This document shows positions 8,211 to 19,821 of a stretch of DNA of 64,000 nt, in pieces (within the stretch, counting starts at the first letter, position 1; every line of letters begins with the position of its first letter). Below the pieces are notes generated by a model. It did not search any database. It saw only the letters and a program-made list of their open reading frames with translations, and was not told the origin of the DNA. This stretch comes from Oceanobacillus jeddahensis. GTDB lineage: Bacteria > Bacillota > Bacilli > Bacillales > Amphibacillaceae. The translations under genes were made by a program, and so were the position numbers. The DNA lies in contig NZ_CCDM010000006.1 in the NCBI RefSeq assembly GCF_000750635.1, positions 1-64,000 on the forward strand. Reading direction: 5' to 3'.

Positions 8211-8247
8211 AAAAACGCATGGAGATTAAATTTTCTCATGCGTTTTT
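8211..8247 (+). terminator. Terminator after the RodA-like gene
   Basis: AAAAACGCATG pairs with CATGCGTTTTT, with further pairing inside the loop. The stem ends in a T-run on either strand, so it may act in both directions. The remaining 8248-8470 has no gene; it has an imperfect hairpin around 8377-8415 (ATTGTTGTCCAGG with CCTGACAATAACA) of unknown meaning. Confidence 0.8.
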
Positions 8248-8470
8248 GCTTTATATAATTATCGAATGCGTCGCATATTAGGTTTTAACGTCGCAAACAT
8301 TTTTAAGTATCCAATGTGTTGAACGCGGGGCGTGGAATCGGCACCTGCCACAAATGTTTTTAAGTGTAAAGTAAGCGTGTCATTGTTGTCCAGGCCAGCT
8401 AACCTGACAATAACATTGGTAAGCGTGATCCAAGTCTCAAGACTTGTTCGTTCTTAGGCCATAAAGAAAA

Positions 8471-9649
8471 CTATCCTATAAATTGATGCTCCATCATATC
8501 TTCATCATGTACCTTAACAATCACGGATTCAATCTGATTATCCCTTACAGACTGTATGGTAAACAACAGATGCTTATAATGTACCGTATTCTCTTGGTGG
8601 TCGGGCTGTTGTTCCATTAATTCGGATAAAAAGCCATCTAATGTCTGATGCGGTGTGTCAATTGGAAAAGCGACGCCAAGAGTCCCTTCTAAGCTAAATA
8701 AGCTGATCGATCCATTAATGAAGTAGCGATTACCGGAAAGCGGTAAAATGTCCTTTGATTCTAACTCTGTTGCTATCGGTTTTCGATCTCCCAACAAATC
8801 GTTCGTAATATCTCTAATAATATCTTCTAAGGTAATTAATCCGAATGTTCCTCCAAATTCATCAAGAACGATGGCAATACTGTAGTTTCGTTCATTCATA
8901 TCTTTAAAAACCTCATCCATTTCTTGATTCATTCTGACGTATGCAGCAGGACGAATCAAATGATGGAGGGAAAAGAAAGCAGTCGATGCACCTGATTTTA
9001 GACTTTGGAAGAAATCTTTTACATGTAATATCCCTGCAATTTGGTCAATATCTTCATCATAAACTGGAATTCGGGTGAATTCGGTTTCTTGTACAATAGA
9101 AAATACTTCTTCCAACGTTGCATCCATTTGTAGAACAGTTAAATCTGTACGATGTGTTGCAATCTCTTCTACATCTTTGCCGCTAAATTCGATAATATTC
9201 TGAGCCTCTTGTTGTTGCTCTTCTGACGGTGATGTTGCTTCTATATTTGTTTTTGAAAATGAATTAGGAAACAACCGTGATAAACTTTTTATGATAAGCT
9301 GCGGATGATTTTTTGCCAACCACTTTGGAAAAAAATAACCTAAACTAATCCATAAACCAAATAATAAAATACTGGAAAGTCCTATGATAATAAACTCATT
9401 CATTGTTTGTGAAAAAGGTAAAACAGAATTAGAGAGAATTTGACCAAGTGGGAGAGTAACAGCCACAGTAAGCCATGCGCTGCTAAAAAGGCCAATAAAC
9501 ATAAGTATAAAGGGAAGGGAATGAAGAAGCGTATTTGCATTTAAACGTACTTCTACCTTGGTTGATTGAGATAACCTTGCTTCTTTGACAGCATAATACA
9601 TCAAACTGGTAAGAATGAAACAGATAAAGGTAATGATGGGTATCCCCAC
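8471..9649 (-). CDS. CNNM/CorC-family transporter-associated CBS-domain protein
   Basis: A roughly 392-residue protein of the haemolysin-C/CNNM type, implicated in magnesium or cobalt transport or resistance. Hydrophobic segments in the N-terminal 120 residues form a short DUF21-like region. A CBS pair follows at about 170-290 (FTRIPVYDEDIDQIAGILHV, IVLDEFGGTFGLITLEDI), then a CorC/HlyC C-terminal domain (DTPHQTLDGFLSELM). Start: an ATG at 9673 has no ribosome site, whereas GGAGG sits 10 bases before a GTG at 9649, which is preferred. The ABC-F terminator separates it from the next gene. Confidence 0.82.
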   Translation of the reverse strand: MGIPIITFICFILTSLMYYAVKEARLSQSTKVEVRLNANTLLHSLPFILMFIGLFSSAWLTVAVTLPLGQILSNSVLPFSQTMNEFIIIGLSSILLFGLWISLGYFFPKWLAKNHPQLIIKSLSRLFPNSFSKTNIEATSPSEEQQQEAQNIIEFSGKDVEEIATHRTDLTVLQMDATLEEVFSIVQETEFTRIPVYDEDIDQIAGILHVKDFFQSLKSGASTAFFSLHHLIRPAAYVRMNQEMDEVFKDMNERNYSIAIVLDEFGGTFGLITLEDIIRDITNDLLGDRKPIATELESKDILPLSGNRYFINGSISLFSLEGTLGVAFPIDTPHQTLDGFLSELMEQQPDHQENTVHYKHLLFTIQSVRDNQIESVIVKVHDEDMMEHQFIG

Positions 9650-9744
9650 GAGACAACAACCTCCATTTATCATTTTGAAATATTAGTTTTGTTAAAAAAT
9701 AAGTTTACTATATTTAGAAAAACGCAGCAACGTTCATCTCATGT

Positions 9745-9775
9745 AAAAAAGCAGGCAATCATTTTGCCTGCTTTT
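9745..9775 (-). terminator. Terminator of the ABC-F gene
   Basis: AAAAGCAGGCAA / TTTGCCTGCTTTT forms a strong hairpin. On the minus strand it is followed by six T. It lies 34 bases after the ABC-F stop. Confidence 0.88.
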
Positions 9776-9808
9776 AGTATACAACGATCTGAAAATTATA
9801 TCAATTGC

Positions 9809-11743
9809 TTAATCTTCTTCTAGCACAGTCCATTCATCCATAAACTGGTCTAATTCTTCTTTTAACGTTGTTAATCTATCCGTTAATTCCATTGTCTTTT
9901 TATGATCATCAAATACGTCTGGCTTGGTCATTTCTGCTTCGATATCAGCAATCGCTTCTTCCTTCTGTTCAATTAACGTTTCTAATTCTTCAATTCGGCG
10001 TTTTCGTTTACGTTCTTCACGCTGGCGTTGCTTTTCTTCCTGGAAGCTGAGTTTTTTTGCAGAAACGGTATTCTCTTCGGTTACTTTTTGTTGTTTTTGG
10101 AGCTCTAACAAACGCCATTCTTCTTCTTCTGCCTTTTTCTCTAAATAATAATCATAGTCACCAAGATACATTTTCACACCGCTTGTCTGCATTTCTGCAA
10201 CTTGATCGGCAATACGGTTAATAAAATAACGGTCATGGGAAACAAATATAATTGTGCCAGGAAAATCGATTAAAGCACTTTCTAATACTTCTTTGCTATC
10301 AATATCCAAGTGGTTTGTCGGTTCATCAAGGATAAGTAAGTTTGCCTTCTGCATTTTTAATTTTGCCAAGGCAAGTCTTGATTTTTCACCACCACTTAAG
10401 GCGGATACAGGCTTTAAGACATCCTCACCAGAGAATAGAAAATTTCCGAGAATGGTACGAATATCTTTTTCATTAATTAGCGGATAGTCATCCCATAGCT
10501 CTTGAAGAACGGTTTTATTCGAGTTTAAATTTGCCTGTTCCTGGTCATAATAGCCAACTTGGACATTTGTGCCTAGTTGTATCTCCCCTTGATCAGGCTG
10601 CATCTTGCCAATAATCGTTTTTAACAAGGTGGTTTTACCGACTCCATTTGGTCCAACTAATGCGATACGATCACCACGGTTCGCATGCAAGGTGATATTT
10701 TTAAAAGTTGGCTGCTCTGTATCTGGATATTGAAATGTTAACTCTTTTATTTTTAATACATCATTCCCGCTCTGGCGGTTTACCTGGAAGGAAATAGATG
10801 CTGAAGATTCATCCCCGGCAGGGTGGTCAAGGCGATCTATTTTTTCAAGTTTTTTTCTTCTGCTTTGAGCTCGTTTTGTTGTAGAAGCACGTGCTAAATT
10901 ACGCTGAATAAAATCTTCCAACCGCTTTATTTCTGTTTGCTGTTTTTCAAATTCTTTTTTCTCTTGCTCATAATCAAGTGCTTTTTGTGTTAAATAGTTA
11001 CTATAGGTTCCATGGAATTTTTTAGAATGATGTCTGGAAATTTCATAAACAATAGATACCGTTTTGTCTAAAAAGTAGCGGTCATGGGAAACAATAATGA
11101 TCGCTCCCGGGTAATTTACTAAATATCCTTCTAACCATGTAAGTGTATCAATATCTAAATGGTTTGTCGGTTCATCGAGAATAAGAAGCTGCGGTTTTTG
11201 TAAGAGGAGTCTGCCAAGAGCAAGCCTTGTTTTTTGTCCGCCGCTTAGATCTGTAATTGAAGTATCATAATCATAATCACCAAAGGATAATCCATTTAAT
11301 ACCGATTTTATTTCCGCTTGATACGTATATCCACCGTTCAATTGATACTCATTTTGTAGCTTATCATATCGGATGAGCAGTTGCTGGTAGTCCGCTTCGT
11401 CCATACTGGAAGCGTCCGCCATTTGTAATTCCAGCTCCCGTAATTTTTTCTCCATAGTCAGAAGTGGAGAAAAGACATCCAGCATTTCTTTCCAAATCGT
11501 TTTTCCAGACTCTAATGTCATATGCTGAGAGAGGTAGCCAAATGTTAAATCTTTTGGCTTGAACATTTCACCACCATCAAAAGGCATTTCGCCTGCCATT
11601 ATTTTGAGAAGTGTTGATTTTCCGGCTCCGTTCCGGCCAACAATTGCTATACGTTCATTATCTTTAACTTCCATTTTTATGTTAGAAAGAATCTCTTCTG
11701 CTCCAAAGGATTTAGAGATTCCGTTTAATTGCATTAAAATCAT
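9809..11743 (-). CDS. ABC-F family ATPase (YdiF-type)
   Basis: A 644-residue soluble protein with two ABC ATPase domains and no membrane segments. ABC-F proteins act on the ribosome in translation or antibiotic protection. Domain 1 has Walker A GRNGAGKST and signature LSGGQKTRL; domain 2 has GPNGVGKTT and LSGGEKSRL; both have LILDEPTNHLD. A charged coiled-coil tail (from about 550) is visible. The size matches B. subtilis YdiF, which also lies between gcp and rex. Start: the frame extends to 11824, but AAAGGA eight bases before the ATG at 11743 gives MILMQLNGISKSF, the family start. Confidence 0.93.
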   Translation of the reverse strand: MILMQLNGISKSFGAEEILSNIKMEVKDNERIAIVGRNGAGKSTLLKIMAGEMPFDGGEMFKPKDLTFGYLSQHMTLESGKTIWKEMLDVFSPLLTMEKKLRELELQMADASSMDEADYQQLLIRYDKLQNEYQLNGGYTYQAEIKSVLNGLSFGDYDYDTSITDLSGGQKTRLALGRLLLQKPQLLILDEPTNHLDIDTLTWLEGYLVNYPGAIIIVSHDRYFLDKTVSIVYEISRHHSKKFHGTYSNYLTQKALDYEQEKKEFEKQQTEIKRLEDFIQRNLARASTTKRAQSRRKKLEKIDRLDHPAGDESSASISFQVNRQSGNDVLKIKELTFQYPDTEQPTFKNITLHANRGDRIALVGPNGVGKTTLLKTIIGKMQPDQGEIQLGTNVQVGYYDQEQANLNSNKTVLQELWDDYPLINEKDIRTILGNFLFSGEDVLKPVSALSGGEKSRLALAKLKMQKANLLILDEPTNHLDIDSKEVLESALIDFPGTIIFVSHDRYFINRIADQVAEMQTSGVKMYLGDYDYYLEKKAEEEEWRLLELQKQQKVTEENTVSAKKLSFQEEKQRQREERKRKRRIEELETLIEQKEEAIADIEAEMTKPDVFDDHKKTMELTDRLTTLKEELDQFMDEWTVLEED

Positions 11744-11953
11744 CGTTGCCATCCTTTCTAAATATGAACAAAGCTGGGAAATGAATATATTTATTCTTTT
11801 TTCTTTTTGACTAATCTTACTCAACTATCGCACCTAAGAATAAGCATATATATCTTGCTATCTCAGGATGAACATGTTCTCCAGTACCATGCTTACTTTT
11901 TGATTACATATCCGGCCATTTTGGAATTGGTGATTGTGCATAGCTCCCGCTCC

Positions 11954-12065
11954 GGCCAACCACTCCGCTTTCCATGGGGACGGCTTCAGCTAACTTGAAA
12001 AGAAAACCGCTTTTCAAGTGGATCTTCAGCTCGCCCTGTTCCCATAGGAGTCTGCGTGGTTGGCC
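11954..12065. repeat. R2 GC-rich palindromic repeat, copy 1
   Basis: Outer arms GGCCAACCAC (11954-11963) and GTGGTTGGCC (12056-12065) are perfect complements. An inner hairpin TTGAAAAG / CTTTTCAA and TCTTCAGCT/AGCT-type pairing make the whole unit fold back on itself. Blocks such as CCGCTTTCCATGGGGACGG resemble dispersed intergenic repeats of Bacillaceae. No gene is present in 11744-12799 apart from the promoter of rex. Confidence 0.7.
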
Positions 12066-12309
12066 TCCGCTCTGATGGGATTCTACAGCGAACGAAAGAA
12101 ATAACATTTTGATGAGTTTGACGAAATAACAGCTTTCGCCTGAACAACCAATGATGACAGAATGGATATGAAATACAGAGAATAGCTTTCATGCACAGAA
12201 ATCAATCTTAGCAGAACATTTTACCATACAGCATGAAAAATATGTCTTATCTGATCAAACATCTATTAGGTGAGTTGTTTTCCACGTATAGAACATCTAA
12301 CTAGCGGAG

Positions 12310-12425
12310 GCGGACCGTTTTGACTCCTGAGGGATCAGCACCATCTGAAGATCCACTTTTGCCAAGTGCTCTTCTTGGCAAAAGTTAGCTGAAGAGCGTG
12401 CCCCTAGGAAGGCAAAACGGTCCGC
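12310..12425. repeat. R2 GC-rich palindromic repeat, copy 2
   Basis: Outer arms GCGGACCGTTTTG (12310-12322) and CAAAACGGTCCGC (12413-12425) match perfectly over 13 bp. The inner hairpin CTTTTGCCAAG / CTTGGCAAAAG matches over 11 bp. It shares with copy 1 the nested arrangement and the elements TGAAGATCCACTT and AGCTGAAGAGC in complementary orientation (compare AAGTGGATCTTCAGCTC in copy 1). The two copies are therefore inverted relative to each other. Confidence 0.7.
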
Positions 12426-12799
12426 AGCAGCGGCGCTTTACACTTCACCTTCTACTCTTTCTTTGTCAAGGAAGTTATCAAAAGAACGATCAACTCCTGT
12501 TTCTATATAAATGAAGTTTCTTTTTAAGGTGAGAAAGTTGAGTTATTATAAAAGAAAGTACACCTTTTATAAGTGTAACGTATCAAAATAGAAGCTACAA
12601 TAAAATAATGCTAAAGTTCGCCATGTTGGCTGTATTTCTGTTAAAATTGTATAGTAGAGAGTGCATTTTCGAATAAATCATTTTTAACGATATAAAGAAA
12701 GCTTTTATCTTAAAATCATAGTAGTATCAATAATAGAAATGAAAAGGTTTTAAAATATAAGTTTTCTTATAATTAGTAACTGAAGAGAGGCCGTTTCAA

Positions 12800-13435
12800 A
12801 TGGAACAAAATAAAATTCCACAGGCAACAGCAAAACGTTTGCCATTATACTATCGATTTCTCAATAATTTATATCAGCAAGGGAAGATGCGTGTATCTTC
12901 GAAAGAGTTAAGTGAAGCAGTTAAAGTTGACTCTGCAACGATTCGCAGGGATTTTTCCTATTTTGGAGCTCTCGGAAAAAAGGGATATGGATATAATGTT
13001 GAGTATTTATTAGGTTTTTTTAAAAGTACACTGGATCAGCATGAAACAACAAATGTTGCTTTAATTGGTGTGGGAAACCTGGGAACTGCATTTTTACATT
13101 ATAATTTTTTAAAGAACAACAATATCCGTATTACGATGGCGTTTGATGCAGATGAGTCAAAAGTTGGGAATGAAGTTGGCGGTGTTCCCATTTATCATGT
13201 GAATGAACTAGAAGATAAAATTAAAGGGATTGAAGTTGCCATTTTAACCATTCCCGCTGAAGAAGCGGATGCTACTGCAAATCGACTTGTTGATATTGGT
13301 ATTAAAGGCATACTTAATTTTACGCCGGCACGTATTACGGTTCCCAACCATATTCGTGTACACCATATTGATTTAACAGTAGAATTGCAATCCCTTGTAT
13401 ACTTTTTGAAGCATTATTCTTTAGATGAGGAATAG
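12800..13435 (+). CDS. rex: Redox-sensing transcriptional repressor Rex
   Basis: Rex senses the NADH/NAD+ ratio and represses fermentation and anaerobic respiration genes. The 211-residue protein has an N-terminal winged helix ([23 protein letters not shown], split here as SKELSEAV and IRRDFSYFG) and a Rossmann domain with [13 protein letters not shown] near residue 82. The C-terminal swapped helix follows. GAGAGG lies before the ATG, and a TATAAT (12768-12773) about 27 bases upstream may be the -10. The gene order ABC-F, rex, ydiK, ydiL, groES matches B. subtilis, but moaC, tatAy and tatCy, present there, are absent here. Confidence 0.95.
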   Translation: MEQNKIPQATAKRLPLYYRFLNNLYQQGKMRVSSKELSEAVKVDSATIRRDFSYFGALGKKGYGYNVEYLLGFFKSTLDQHETTNVALIGVGNLGTAFLHYNFLKNNNIRITMAFDADESKVGNEVGGVPIYHVNELEDKIKGIEVAILTIPAEEADATANRLVDIGIKGILNFTPARITVPNHIRVHHIDLTVELQSLVYFLKHYSLDEE

Positions 13436-13486
13436 GATAGGGTTGCAATGGAGATGTTATTCTTCCATGTATTTTCTGATTGTACA

Positions 13487-13542
13487 AAAAAACTAGCTCT
13501 TTACGATCCTTCTAAAAGAAGGACGATGCATGAGAGCTAGTT
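13487..13542. terminator. Bidirectional terminator between rex and ydiK
   Basis: AAAAACTAGCTCT pairs with AGAGCTAGTTTTT, with a second inner hairpin ATCCTTC / GAAGGA. It serves the two convergent genes on either side. Confidence 0.85.
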
Positions 13543-13546
13543 TTTC

Positions 13547-13741
13547 TTATTTTTTATTCTTTAATTTAAAATAAAATCGGAGCATTCGTAAACCAGCATA
13601 GAAAGTTAATGCTGCAAACCCGGCGAATATGATTGTTACCACATCCCAGACGGTGTCTCCTTTACTAAGAACGCCAAAATAAATAAGCAAAGCACCGAAT
13701 AAAATGTAAACAATAGCTTTTATTAAATATGGACGATGCAT
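13547..13741 (-). CDS. ydiK: YdiK-like small membrane protein
   Basis: A 64-residue protein with two membrane segments (about 5-23 and 33-52) and a basic C-terminus (FKLKNKK). The length and position next to ydiL match B. subtilis YdiK, whose function is unknown. Start: ATG at 13741 with GGAGG five bases upstream gives MHRPYLIKAI; the longer frame to 13777 lies inside ydiL. Only one base separates it from the ydiL stop, so the pair is probably translationally coupled. Confidence 0.8.
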   Translation of the reverse strand: MHRPYLIKAIVYILFGALLIYFGVLSKGDTVWDVVTIIFAGFAALTFYAGLRMLRFYFKLKNKK

Positions 13742-13742
13742 G

Positions 13743-14447
13743 TTAACCTCCAAAGAATATGAGTTGTAATTCGTCAAGCCGTTTTTGGATTTCTTCTGGA
13801 TCTAATGAAAATTGTGCCAGTACAACAAGTGTATTCATTCCTGCATGCACAATAATCGGAACAATAATTCGCTTCGTTTGTACATAAAGGAAAGCAAAAA
13901 CAAATCCCATTGCTGTATACACTAGTATATGCAAGAAATCCCAATGAATCACGGCGAAAATAAGGGCGGAAATGATGGCAGCAAAGAAAAAGTTCATTTT
14001 TTTATAAAGTGATCCAAAAATAATTTTCCGGAAAATTATTTCTTCTAATATAGGAGCAAGTATTGCCGGAAGAATGACAAAGATTGGGACAGCCCGGGCC
14101 ATGTTCATGATGCCCTGGGTATTTTCTGAGCCTGGATCAATTCCGAATACCTCCATTTCAATCGTTGCAGCCAACCCTTGAGAAAGAAGGGCCATAAAGA
14201 TTCCCAGAACAGACCAGACAATAATGCCGCCAACGCCGACAGCATCGGAATGAGCCCGGACTTGCATATCGGGTTTTAACAACAAAAGAACAATAACAAG
14301 TCCGATAGTAAAGCTGAACACAGACCAATAAACACTGGCAAGAACAGGATCTGCATTAAATCCAAATACGAGCAGCGGTACGGCAAGTAAAGCAGAGAAT
14401 TGCATAATGATATATGTAAGTATGACATATATATATCTTCGAGTCAT
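13743..14447 (-). CDS. ydiL: CPBP-family intramembrane metalloprotease (YdiL)
   Basis: A 234-residue polytopic protein of the CPBP/Abi family, related to Rce1 prenyl proteases. The catalytic signature EEIIFRK (EExxxR, about residue 138) is present. Further motifs are HWDFLHILVYTAMGFVFAFL (split: HWDFLHIL, FAFLYVQT) and the later HAGMN. About seven membrane segments are seen. Substrate unknown. GGGAG precedes the ATG. It is divergent from groES and forms a unit with ydiK. Confidence 0.88.
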   Translation of the reverse strand: MTRRYIYVILTYIIMQFSALLAVPLLVFGFNADPVLASVYWSVFSFTIGLVIVLLLLKPDMQVRAHSDAVGVGGIIVWSVLGIFMALLSQGLAATIEMEVFGIDPGSENTQGIMNMARAVPIFVILPAILAPILEEIIFRKIIFGSLYKKMNFFFAAIISALIFAVIHWDFLHILVYTAMGFVFAFLYVQTKRIIVPIIVHAGMNTLVVLAQFSLDPEEIQKRLDELQLIFFGG

Positions 14448-14694
14448 AAAAACGCTCCCTTAATTAAAATGTTCTAGAAACTACTAAAAATGACACATTA
14501 GGAACAAGGAAGGGAAGCTTCTGTAAGTTCGTCCACATTAGTCAGTGTGGCAGGTGCAGAAGTCATCGCAACCATTGAAAGACCGTCATAAAATATATTC
14601 TAACACATCTATCACTCAAAATTATAATCAGAAGTACGTGGAATCATGCATAAAACCATGAAAAAGTTAATTTAAAAATTATTTATCATCCTAC

Positions 14695-14723
14695 TTGCAT
14701 TTTTTCCAAGAATTAATTATTAT
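14695..14723 (+). promoter_or_regulatory. Sigma-A promoter of groESL
   Basis: TTGCAT (14695-14700) and TATTAT (14718-14723) are separated by 17 bases. The CIRCE operator begins 12 bases after the -10, the standard arrangement for groE promoters. The rest of the 14448-14800 gap showed no other signal. Confidence 0.75.
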
Positions 14724-14734
14724 ATTAATTGGAG

Positions 14735-14761
14735 TTAGCACTCGAAGATCAAGAGTGCTAA
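14735..14761 (+). promoter_or_regulatory. CIRCE operator (HrcA site)
   Basis: TTAGCACTC, nine bases, GAGTGCTAA: a perfect match to the CIRCE consensus bound by the heat-shock repressor HrcA. It overlaps the predicted transcription start of groESL. Confidence 0.97.
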
Positions 14762-14770
14762 TAAAAATAA

Positions 14771-15082
<312 letters not shown>

Positions 15083-15131
15083 TCAAAAATATACGATGAA
15101 TCTTTAAGCAAAAGTTTACAGATTAAAATGA

Positions 15132-16796
<1,665 letters not shown>

Positions 16797-16894
16797 GTCA
16801 TTCATTCAAACCCTTGACTTACAAAGGTTTCAAGGCTGCGTAATGCTTGCTTGACCACTAAAAGGTAACATTTTATTTTAAAACAATATCCTGA

Positions 16895-16942
16895 AAGGCG
16901 TTTTCGTATAAAGTTTTGGCTTTTGCGGAAGCGTCTTTTTTA
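16895..16942 (+). terminator. Terminator of groESL
   Basis: GGCGTTTTCG pairs with CGGAAGCGTC (several G-U pairs) followed by TTTTTT. It may also serve the convergent gene that ends at 16965. Confidence 0.7.
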
Positions 16943-16964
16943 TAGTGCTATATACACATAGTTT

Positions 16965-17729
16965 CTAAGAACCAGCCAATACACGAAAATGATATTCAGA
17001 AACCGTCTGAAACCCAAGCTTGTCATATAAGTGAAGAGCAGCTTGATTTTCCGCCACAACCTGTAAATAGACATGAGAAGCATCATTCGTCAAAGCCCAT
17101 GCAGTCAGGTGCCTCACCAGCTGAACAGCTATTCCTTTTCGGCGATAATTTTTATCTACAACAATATTACTAATACATCCCCAACCATTTTCAACAACGA
17201 CAGAGCCCATCCCGACAATTTGGTTACCAGAATAGATAGACATAAAATGCTTCATTGGTTTAATCGCTGATAGGATATGAGAATACGCTTCGTACTTATC
17301 TGGTGAAGCTTCACTTAAATGTATTAGATTATTAATCCACGCAGACTTTATTTCTGAAGAAGACTGTATAATCCATGTATGATCTGGAATTGTATTCTTT
17401 AATATTTTCTCGCAGGGTGCCTGCATGATAAAAGATGGATCGCATTTATCATAGCCCTTTTCTTCTAAAATAACATCCAATTCTGATGGAGATATTTCAC
17501 TAATATAGAAACAGGGCGTTATCGATTTTACTTTATAAAACTGTTCAATAATCTTAAGCCAATCTTTATTTTCCGGTATTGGGCCGATAGTATGTACGCT
17601 GTTAGCTCTTTTAGTTACGCCAAAAGTTGCCCGCAGATTCCAGCTCTCAAATAGCATTTGGGTATATGGGGGCCAAGCATTGACAGCTAATTTTTCAATG
17701 CTGTGTACGATATCCGTTTCTGTAGTCAT
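16965..17729 (-). CDS. GNAT family N-acetyltransferase
   Basis: A 254-residue protein whose C-terminal third is a GNAT domain. The acetyl-CoA loop NYRRKGIAVQLVRHL and the following VYLQVVAENQAALHLYDKLGF region are clear. The N-terminal part (WPPYTQMLFESWNLRATFG) resembles the two-lobed GNAT group typified by PA4866-like or YwnH-unrelated proteins; its substrate cannot be told. Start: ATG at 17729 follows GGCGGGATGAG; the open frame to 17792 is less likely. Stands alone, convergent to groEL. Confidence 0.8.
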   Translation of the reverse strand: MTTETDIVHSIEKLAVNAWPPYTQMLFESWNLRATFGVTKRANSVHTIGPIPENKDWLKIIEQFYKVKSITPCFYISEISPSELDVILEEKGYDKCDPSFIMQAPCEKILKNTIPDHTWIIQSSSEIKSAWINNLIHLSEASPDKYEAYSHILSAIKPMKHFMSIYSGNQIVGMGSVVVENGWGCISNIVVDKNYRRKGIAVQLVRHLTAWALTNDASHVYLQVVAENQAALHLYDKLGFQTVSEYHFRVLAGS

Positions 17730-17975
17730 CTCATCCCGCCTAACATTCTTTATTTTTTGTATATTTATACATAATAAAGAATTTATATTCATTTGTAAAT
17801 ATCCAAAATGAGATTTAGTTAAAATAAATGCATGTTATAATTTATATAGTGCGCAAAAACGTTGTCTTAACAAAAAACAAAGAAAATACTTATTTTAAGA
17901 AGACTTATTCAAAATAGTAGATTGCTATAAAAGTTGTCATTTTTTTCAAATATCATTTAGAAATCAGGTGTTTTA

Positions 17976-18884
17976 TTGAAAAATATATACATTCTTTTAT
18001 TTATTGTAATGCTGCTTTGGGGATTTAACGTTTCAGCTATTAAAGTTTTAGTTACAAACATAGACCCGATTTTGGTAACCTCTGTCCGAATTTTTGTCGC
18101 AGGTGTTGCTGTACTTCTGATTTGTTTGTTTATGGGCGTATTTCGATGGCCAAGTAAGAAAGAATGGAAGGTTATTCTTTATGTCGGGTTATTTAACGTC
18201 GTCTTGCATCATGCTTTAATAAGTGTTGGATTAAAGTATACCTCTGGGATAAACAGTAGTTTAATTTTAGGAACCGGGCCATTATTGACTGTTTTATTAG
18301 CTATTCTATTGTTAAAGCAACGTGTCCCTAAAATGCGATTAACTGGATTTGTTTTAGGGTTTATTGGAATCTTTCTCACTACGAGTTCAGGGGGAGGTTT
18401 TGAAAGTATAGCGGTAGGAGATGTAGTTGTCTTTTTTGCTGTTTTGACGCAGGCATTCAGCTTTATTCTGATTGGTAAGTACCATGCCGATTTTGATTCA
18501 AGGTTAAGCACAGGTTTTATGCTCCTTATTGGTTCATTTTTTATATTTCTGACAAGTCTGTTTTTTGATCATCGTGTTTCCGATTTAACACAGCTGTTTT
18601 CATGGAAGCTTGGACTGGTTTTTCTCTTTAGTTCCCTGCTGTGTACGGCATTCGGACATATCATTTATAATTTTGCGATTAAACAAGTAGGACCTGCGGA
18701 AACAACATTATTTATGAACTTGAATACACTTTTTGCGGTAATTGGATCTGTACTTTTCTTGAATGAATCGATTACTTTATTTCATTTCATCGGATTTATT
18801 TTTATCCTGTGTGGAATATTTGTCGGAACGGGAACATTGGAGTATGTATTATTGAAGCGGAGAGGGAAACTTATTGATAAGTAA
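17976..18884 (+). CDS. EamA/DMT family transporter
   Basis: A 302-residue membrane protein with ten predicted helices in two EamA repeats, as in the drug/metabolite transporter family. Signatures are LLWGFNVSAIKVL at the start, SGINSSLILGTGPLLTVLLA in repeat 1 and GPAETTLFMNLNTLFAVIG in repeat 2. Probably an exporter of amino acids or metabolites; the substrate is unknown. TTG start with AGGTG five bases upstream; no ATG is near. No partner genes. Confidence 0.85.
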   Translation: MKNIYILLFIVMLLWGFNVSAIKVLVTNIDPILVTSVRIFVAGVAVLLICLFMGVFRWPSKKEWKVILYVGLFNVVLHHALISVGLKYTSGINSSLILGTGPLLTVLLAILLLKQRVPKMRLTGFVLGFIGIFLTTSSGGGFESIAVGDVVVFFAVLTQAFSFILIGKYHADFDSRLSTGFMLLIGSFFIFLTSLFFDHRVSDLTQLFSWKLGLVFLFSSLLCTAFGHIIYNFAIKQVGPAETTLFMNLNTLFAVIGSVLFLNESITLFHFIGFIFILCGIFVGTGTLEYVLLKRRGKLIDK

Positions 18885-18990
18885 GCTTCATTCCTATTTA
18901 ATATTTTTAAGTATGAAGAATAAAGGAATACAAAAAAGCTTAAACTAAAGTGTATACATAACTATAAAAATATGAATAGGAAAAATCCAT

Positions 18991-19719
18991 ATGATAACGA
19001 AAAAATTAATACAAACCGCAGACATCCGTAATCCTTTTCCTTGGGTGATGCTCCAGAAATGGGAGCATGTCTTATTTATCCACCTGCCCATATCACCTGA
19101 AGCTTTGAGAGAACGCCTTCCAGAGAATTTAGAATTAGATACATTTGATGGACAGGCCTGGATAAGTATGGTTGCTTTTAAAGTAAGCAAAAATCGGATT
19201 CGTTATTTGCCAAGCCTTCCTTATTTATGTCCGATGCTGCAGCTGAATGTAAGAACATATGTGAAGAAAAATGAAGAAAAAGGCGTATATTTCTTTACGA
19301 TGGATACAAATAAATTATCTGTTGTTTTGGGAGGAAAAATAATAAAAGCTCCTTTTCTTCATGCAGATATGACGATGGACAAATCAGCAGATACCTACCA
19401 TATAAACAGCCTGCGTAAAGGAAAATTATCTGCAAGATTTCATGCAAGCTATACACCGACTGAAGATGCTTTTCATCCAAAAAAAGGAAGCCTTGATTAC
19501 TGGCTATTAGAACGATATATTTTCTGGGCGTATAAAAATGGTCGACTATATCGTGGAGATATTCAGCATGAACGGTGGAAAGTCCAAAACGCAAAAGTAA
19601 ACATTGCGAAAGAGTCTCTTTTTGTCTTTCTAACAAAAGAACCTATCGTTGAAAGTCCAATTGTACATTATGCTTGTTCTAAGGTTGCGCTGAATGGAAT
19701 GATTAAAAAAGTAAAGTGA
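18991..19719 (+). CDS. DUF2071 (YqjF-like) protein
   Basis: A 242-residue soluble protein with the DUF2071 pattern, as in B. subtilis YqjF. Typical segments are PWVMLQKWEHVLFIHLPISP, LPENLELDTFDGQAWISMVAF and the C-terminal WKVQNAKVNI. The fold is related to acetoacetate decarboxylase; biochemical role unknown. A putative terminator lies 100 bases after the stop. The ATG at 18991 has only a weak ribosome site (AGGAAAAATCC), so the start is less certain than the family. Confidence 0.8.
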   Translation: MITKKLIQTADIRNPFPWVMLQKWEHVLFIHLPISPEALRERLPENLELDTFDGQAWISMVAFKVSKNRIRYLPSLPYLCPMLQLNVRTYVKKNEEKGVYFFTMDTNKLSVVLGGKIIKAPFLHADMTMDKSADTYHINSLRKGKLSARFHASYTPTEDAFHPKKGSLDYWLLERYIFWAYKNGRLYRGDIQHERWKVQNAKVNIAKESLFVFLTKEPIVESPIVHYACSKVALNGMIKKVK

Positions 19720-19821
19720 GAGAGTGATCGGAAGTTCGTTCCTAACAAAAGAAAGTTTTATATAAGTCTAAAACGTAACAGTTATATGGAATTAATAATC
19801 ATTAAAATACAAATTAGTGGG

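Noticed and set aside
8255..8465. Possible structured RNA between the RodA-like and CorC-like genes
   Set aside because: Only one imperfect 13-bp stem was found and no recognisable riboswitch or small-RNA pattern, so it is recorded only as a note.
11904..12192. Overlapping minus-strand frames of 67 and 68 codons
   Set aside because: Both run through the R2 palindrome at 11954-12065 and have no ribosome site; their openness reflects G+C content.
16890..16915. CRE-like sequence TGAAAGGCGTTTTCG
   Set aside because: It is an arm of the groESL terminator, has one base too many for a CcpA site and is not near a promoter.
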